Source: Bordetella genomosp. 12
GTDB lineage: Bacteria; Pseudomonadota; Gammaproteobacteria; Burkholderiales; Burkholderiaceae_B
Reading direction: 5' to 3'
DNA length: 64,000 bases
NCBI RefSeq assembly: GCF_002261355.1
Contig: NZ_NEVU01000003.1
Location: 248,001-312,000, forward strand
Part shown: piece after piece, positions 61,381 to 64,000 of the stretch
How positions within the stretch are numbered: position 1 is the stretch's first letter
Layout: each line of letters starts with the position of its first letter
Notes under the pieces: generated by a model
The model's database searches: none
The model's input: the letters and a program-made list of their open reading frames with translations, nothing else
What the model was told of the DNA's origin: nothing
Made by a program: the position numbers and the translations under genes

Positions 61381-62328
61381 TTAAATATTCTTCAGCGGCA
61401 ACGGCTCACCCGCCCCCACGCGCTCGACGATGAGGTGGTAATGCTCGGGCCGCCGGTGCTTGGCGAAGTTAAAAACGTGCTCGCGGAATCCCTCGACCAG
61501 CGAAAGATCGGCGTTGGCGACGATGACCTCGTCCTCTTCGGTCACGGTGCGCGCCGCGATCTCGCCCGTGGGCGCCACGATGACGGAGCCGCCGATCATA
61601 TGATGGCCGTCCTCCGAGCCGCATTTCGCCGCCGCCGCGATCCACATGGCATTCTGATAGGCGCTGGCCTGCAAGCTGATCAGATGGGTGGACATGCGCA
61701 GATGCACCGGCTCGTTCCAGTGAATGTTCAGCGAAGGCGTGTTGTAGCCCAGGACACCCACCTCGGCGCTTTGCAGCGACATCATGCGCCAGGTTTCCGG
61801 CCAACGGCGGTCATTGCACAAACACATGCCGACGCGGGTATCGAAAGCCTCGACCACCGGCAGACCGGCGTCGCCGACCTGGAAGAACTTCTTCTCCAGA
61901 TGTTGGAAGGGCGCGTCCACCTTGTGGTCGGAATGCCCCGGCAGGTGAATCTTGCGGTATTTGCTGACGATGTTGCCGCTGGCATCGACCAGAATGCTGG
62001 TATTGAAGCGCTCGCCGCCGGCGGTCCGCTCCGCGTAACCGAGATAAAAACCCACGCCCAGCGATTTCGCCAGATCAAACAGCGGCTGCACATGCGCATT
62101 GGGCATGGCGTGCTCGAAGAAACGCTCCTCGGCCTCTTCTTCGCTCATCCAGTAACGCGGAAAGAACGTCGTCAGCGCCAGCTCCGGAAACACCACCAGG
62201 CGGGCGCCGCGCGCAGCGGCTTCCTTGAGCATTTCCACCAATCTGGCAACGACGGCTTTACGGTCGTCGGCCAGATGTACCGGGCCCATTTGCGCCACTG
62301 CAATACCGAGTTTTCTGTTGTCGCTCAT
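61381..62328 (-). CDS. N-carbamoyl-D-amino-acid-hydrolase-like nitrilase
   Basis: 315 residues from ATG 62328 (ATG 62334 is an alternative). It follows the Agrobacterium D-carbamoylase closely in length and motifs: VFPELALTTFFPR (E49), SKYRKIHLPGH (K126) and MCLCNDRRWPETWR (C171), the catalytic triad at almost the same positions as the known enzyme. It also has FNTSILVDASG and EHVFNFAKHRRPEHY. It hydrolyses N-carbamoyl-D-amino acids to D-amino acid, CO2 and ammonia. No hydantoinase gene is beside it. It lies 37 bases after the racemase gene. Confidence 0.88.
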   Translation of the reverse strand: MSDNRKLGIAVAQMGPVHLADDRKAVVARLVEMLKEAAARGARLVVFPELALTTFFPRYWMSEEEAEERFFEHAMPNAHVQPLFDLAKSLGVGFYLGYAERTAGGERFNTSILVDASGNIVSKYRKIHLPGHSDHKVDAPFQHLEKKFFQVGDAGLPVVEAFDTRVGMCLCNDRRWPETWRMMSLQSAEVGVLGYNTPSLNIHWNEPVHLRMSTHLISLQASAYQNAMWIAAAAKCGSEDGHHMIGGSVIVAPTGEIAARTVTEEDEVIVANADLSLVEGFREHVFNFAKHRRPEHYHLIVERVGAGEPLPLKNI

Positions 62329-62365
62329 TGTCATCTCACAAGAAATAAAGGTTGCCGCCGCCGCG

Positions 62366-63094
62366 CTAGCCACGCGCGAACGAGCAGCCCGTTGTCTGTT
62401 GCATCCACCAGGCCACGCAGCTCCTGGCCAACAAATCGGTCGTGTCGAACACGGGAATTTCCAGGCCGGTGGTGGGCATGACGACCGGCAGCTCGGTGCA
62501 TCCGAGCAAAAGACCGTCGATGCGTGTCTTGCGCAGCCTGGCGCAGGCCTCTTGCAGCAGCTCGGCGCCCAAGGCCAGATTGCCGCTTTTGACCGCCTGA
62601 ATGCCCGGCATCACCAGTTCTTGCTGCACGGCGCTATCGGGCAGCACCACCTCCACGCCCCTCGCCTGCAGCCGCGCCTGATAGATCTCTCCCTTGAGCG
62701 TGGCCGAGGTCGCCAGCAGACCGACCTTGCGAATGCGCCCCTCCTGCGCGAGCACCGCCTGCGCGGCCGCCTCGCCTATGTGCAGCAAGGGCACGTCACT
62801 CGTGCGGCTCAGCCGTTCGTACCAGAGGTGCGCGGTATTGCAGGGAATGGCGATGGCGCGAACGTTCAGCGCCTCCAGGCAGGACAGCCCGGCCCGCAGA
62901 TAGGGCCACGGCGCGTCGGAGCCGCTGAGAAAAGCGGCGCTGCGGTCGGGTATCTGAGGCACGCTGTGCACCATCATGGGAATGTGATCCTGATCACAGG
63001 AAGCCGGCGTGGCCTCGACCACCTTTCTCATGAAATCCGCGGTCGCCAGGGGCCCCATTCCCCCCAACACGCCCAGTCTGGGCCGTTCGTCCAT
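62366..63094 (-). CDS. Aspartate/glutamate-racemase-family protein
   Basis: 242 residues from ATG 63094 (GGGAG upstream); an in-frame extension to 63328 crosses the divergent promoter and is rejected. N-terminal GVLGGMGPLATADFM, then both active-site cysteines: AIPCNTAHLWY (about 85) and LLGCTELPVV (about 195). This is the YgeA/RacX type, which racemises amino acids without PLP. With the carbamoylase it suggests conversion between D- and L-forms of an amino acid or carbamoyl/hydantoin derivative. Confidence 0.87.
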   Translation of the reverse strand: MDERPRLGVLGGMGPLATADFMRKVVEATPASCDQDHIPMMVHSVPQIPDRSAAFLSGSDAPWPYLRAGLSCLEALNVRAIAIPCNTAHLWYERLSRTSDVPLLHIGEAAAQAVLAQEGRIRKVGLLATSATLKGEIYQARLQARGVEVVLPDSAVQQELVMPGIQAVKSGNLALGAELLQEACARLRKTRIDGLLLGCTELPVVMPTTGLEIPVFDTTDLLARSCVAWWMQQTTGCSFARG

Positions 63095-63304
63095 GCACCG
63101 ATCTCCCTTGCAGCAACTTGGCGCGGCCCCGCCCTTGCTGTCCGGAACCGCCGAGTGCGTGAAGATAGCAATGCGGCCTGCGCGCGGTCCAATACCGATA
63201 CTTGCTTGAGGCATAGACGCAATGCATGGACCTGCCCTGCGGCAGACTCGCGGCCAGGCGGTGCATGCGCTAAGCTCTGGGATGACTTTCCGAAGGAAAC
63301 CGGC

Positions 63305-64000
63305 GTGACATTCGAGGCTCCGGCGCACAGACCCCTCGCACTGAGCCTGCGCCAGATAGAAACATTTCGTGCCGTGATGATCACGGGCTCCATCACCGAG
63401 GCTGCCAAGATGCTGTTCATCACGCAGCCATCGGCCAGCCGGGTGCTGGCCGCAGCGGAAACGCGGCTGGGCTTCCCGCTGTTTGATCGCGCCAAAGGCC
63501 GGCTATTCCCGACGCCGGAGGCGCGCCGCATCTACCGCGAAGTGGAAGGCGCCTATGCCGGCGTGCAACGCGTCGACGACATCGTGCGCGCCATCAGCGA
63601 AGGCCGCAGCGGCCGCCTGAACATCGTCTGCAGCCCGAGTCTCGGCGCGCATCTGGTGCCGCGCGCCATTGCCCGTTTCAAGCAGGCTCACCCCAATCTG
63701 CCTATCCATTTCGAGCCGCTTACCTACAACAACCTGGTGCCGCGCGTCCTGCTGGGCGAGGATTATCTGGGCGTGTCGATGTTTCCGGTGGCTTCGCCCA
63801 ACGTGCAGACACAGCGGCTCCTCGACGCGCCCCTGGTCTGCATCGCGCCCAAAGGCTGGCTGGGCCCGAGCGAATTCGTCGCGCTGGACGATCTGGCCGG
63901 CCTGCCCTGGATAGGTTATGGGCATGACACGCCGCTGGGCGAAATCGTCGACAGCGTGTTCGAAGGCCGCGCCCTGCCCGAGGCGACGGTCGAAGTCCGT
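63305..64000 (+). CDS. LysR-type transcriptional regulator, C-terminus outside window
   Basis: 232 residues visible, running off the right edge. GTG 63305 is chosen for the AAGGAAA about seven bases upstream; there is no closer ATG in frame before the helix-turn-helix. DNA-binding domain MITGSITEAAKMLFITQPSASRVLAA (in part, about 20-55) with ETRLGFPLFDRAKGRLFPTPEA, then the start of the effector domain (NIVCSPSLGAHLVPRAIARF). It is divergent from the racemase-carbamoylase-MFS operon and is its likely regulator. Confidence 0.88.
   Translation, partial: MTFEAPAHRPLALSLRQIETFRAVMITGSITEAAKMLFITQPSASRVLAAAETRLGFPLFDRAKGRLFPTPEARRIYREVEGAYAGVQRVDDIVRAISEGRSGRLNIVCSPSLGAHLVPRAIARFKQAHPNLPIHFEPLTYNNLVPRVLLGEDYLGVSMFPVASPNVQTQRLLDAPLVCIAPKGWLGPSEFVALDDLAGLPWIGYGHDTPLGEIVDSVFEGRALPEATVEVR

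Noticed and set aside
1-64000. CRISPR arrays, rRNA, tRNA or prophage
   Set aside because: No regularly spaced repeats, no tRNA cloverleaf-like or rRNA stretches and no phage structural genes were seen.

Overview
The window is GC-rich, densely coded DNA with short intergenic gaps. Its gene content is typical of an Alcaligenaceae-type betaproteobacterium (Bordetella/Achromobacter-like). It carries five orphan Bug/TctC periplasmic receptors, many FCD-type GntR and LysR regulators, branched-chain-type ABC and TRAP uptake systems, and many catabolic short-chain dehydrogenases. Genus assignment is an inference from gene families only. I saw no rRNA, tRNA, CRISPR array, insertion sequence or prophage gene.

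Region 1 (1-20.3 kb). A truncated AAA+ ATPase lies at the left edge. Next comes a ~14.7 kb run of minus-strand genes read from 16188 down to 1456: a stand-alone 2-oxoglutarate-dehydrogenase-type E1, a LysN-type aminotransferase, an SDR, a complete branched-chain-type ABC importer, an FCD regulator, pxpBCA (5-oxoprolinase), biotin carboxylase, a biotin carrier and a second carrier-like protein that has lost its biotinyl lysine. The gene set suggests uptake of a lactam or pyroglutamate-like compound, ring opening to an amino acid, transamination and oxidative decarboxylation to an acyl-CoA. Divergent from it are an N-terminally extended acyl-CoA dehydrogenase (methylsuccinyl-CoA-dehydrogenase-like) and a class III CoA-transferase, followed by a convergent LysR gene. 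The divergent promoter region holds two copies of a 16-bp semi-palindrome and a 10-bp-arm stem.

Region 2 (20.5-40.3 kb) is a set of small-acid catabolic modules. A minus operon holds a metallo-beta-lactamase-fold lactonase-like protein, two SDRs, a hydroxyisobutyrate-dehydrogenase-like enzyme and two Bug receptors, and ends in a good terminator. Divergent are a carboxymuconolactone-decarboxylase-like protein and a second hydroxyisobutyrate-dehydrogenase-like protein. An FCD regulator, a TRAP receptor and a fused TRAP DctQM permease with an MmgE/PrpD protein and a Bug receptor follow. Then come another Bug receptor, an alpha/beta hydrolase, a LysR gene, an amidohydrolase and an MFS transporter.

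Region 3 (40.4-52.4 kb) is stress and efflux. A DUF3455 secreted protein precedes a compact acid-resistance island with gadC-glsA on the minus strand and hdeA-gadB on the plus strand, sharing a 513-bp AT-richer control region. A YtcA-like lipoprotein, MdtN/MdtO/MdtP-like tripartite efflux proteins and a CPA1 Na+/H+ antiporter follow as an overlapping operon closed by an 18-bp perfect hairpin.

Region 4 (52.4-64 kb). A minus operon holds a hydroxylysine-kinase-like phosphotransferase, a class III phospho-lyase-like enzyme, an HpaI aldolase, a nitrilase-family amidase, an RraA-like protein, a Bug receptor and an SDR. It is divergent from an FCD regulator, and two near-identical 12-bp palindromes lie between them. 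The window ends with a D-carbamoylase / Asp-Glu-type racemase / MFS operon and a divergent LysR gene cut by the right edge.
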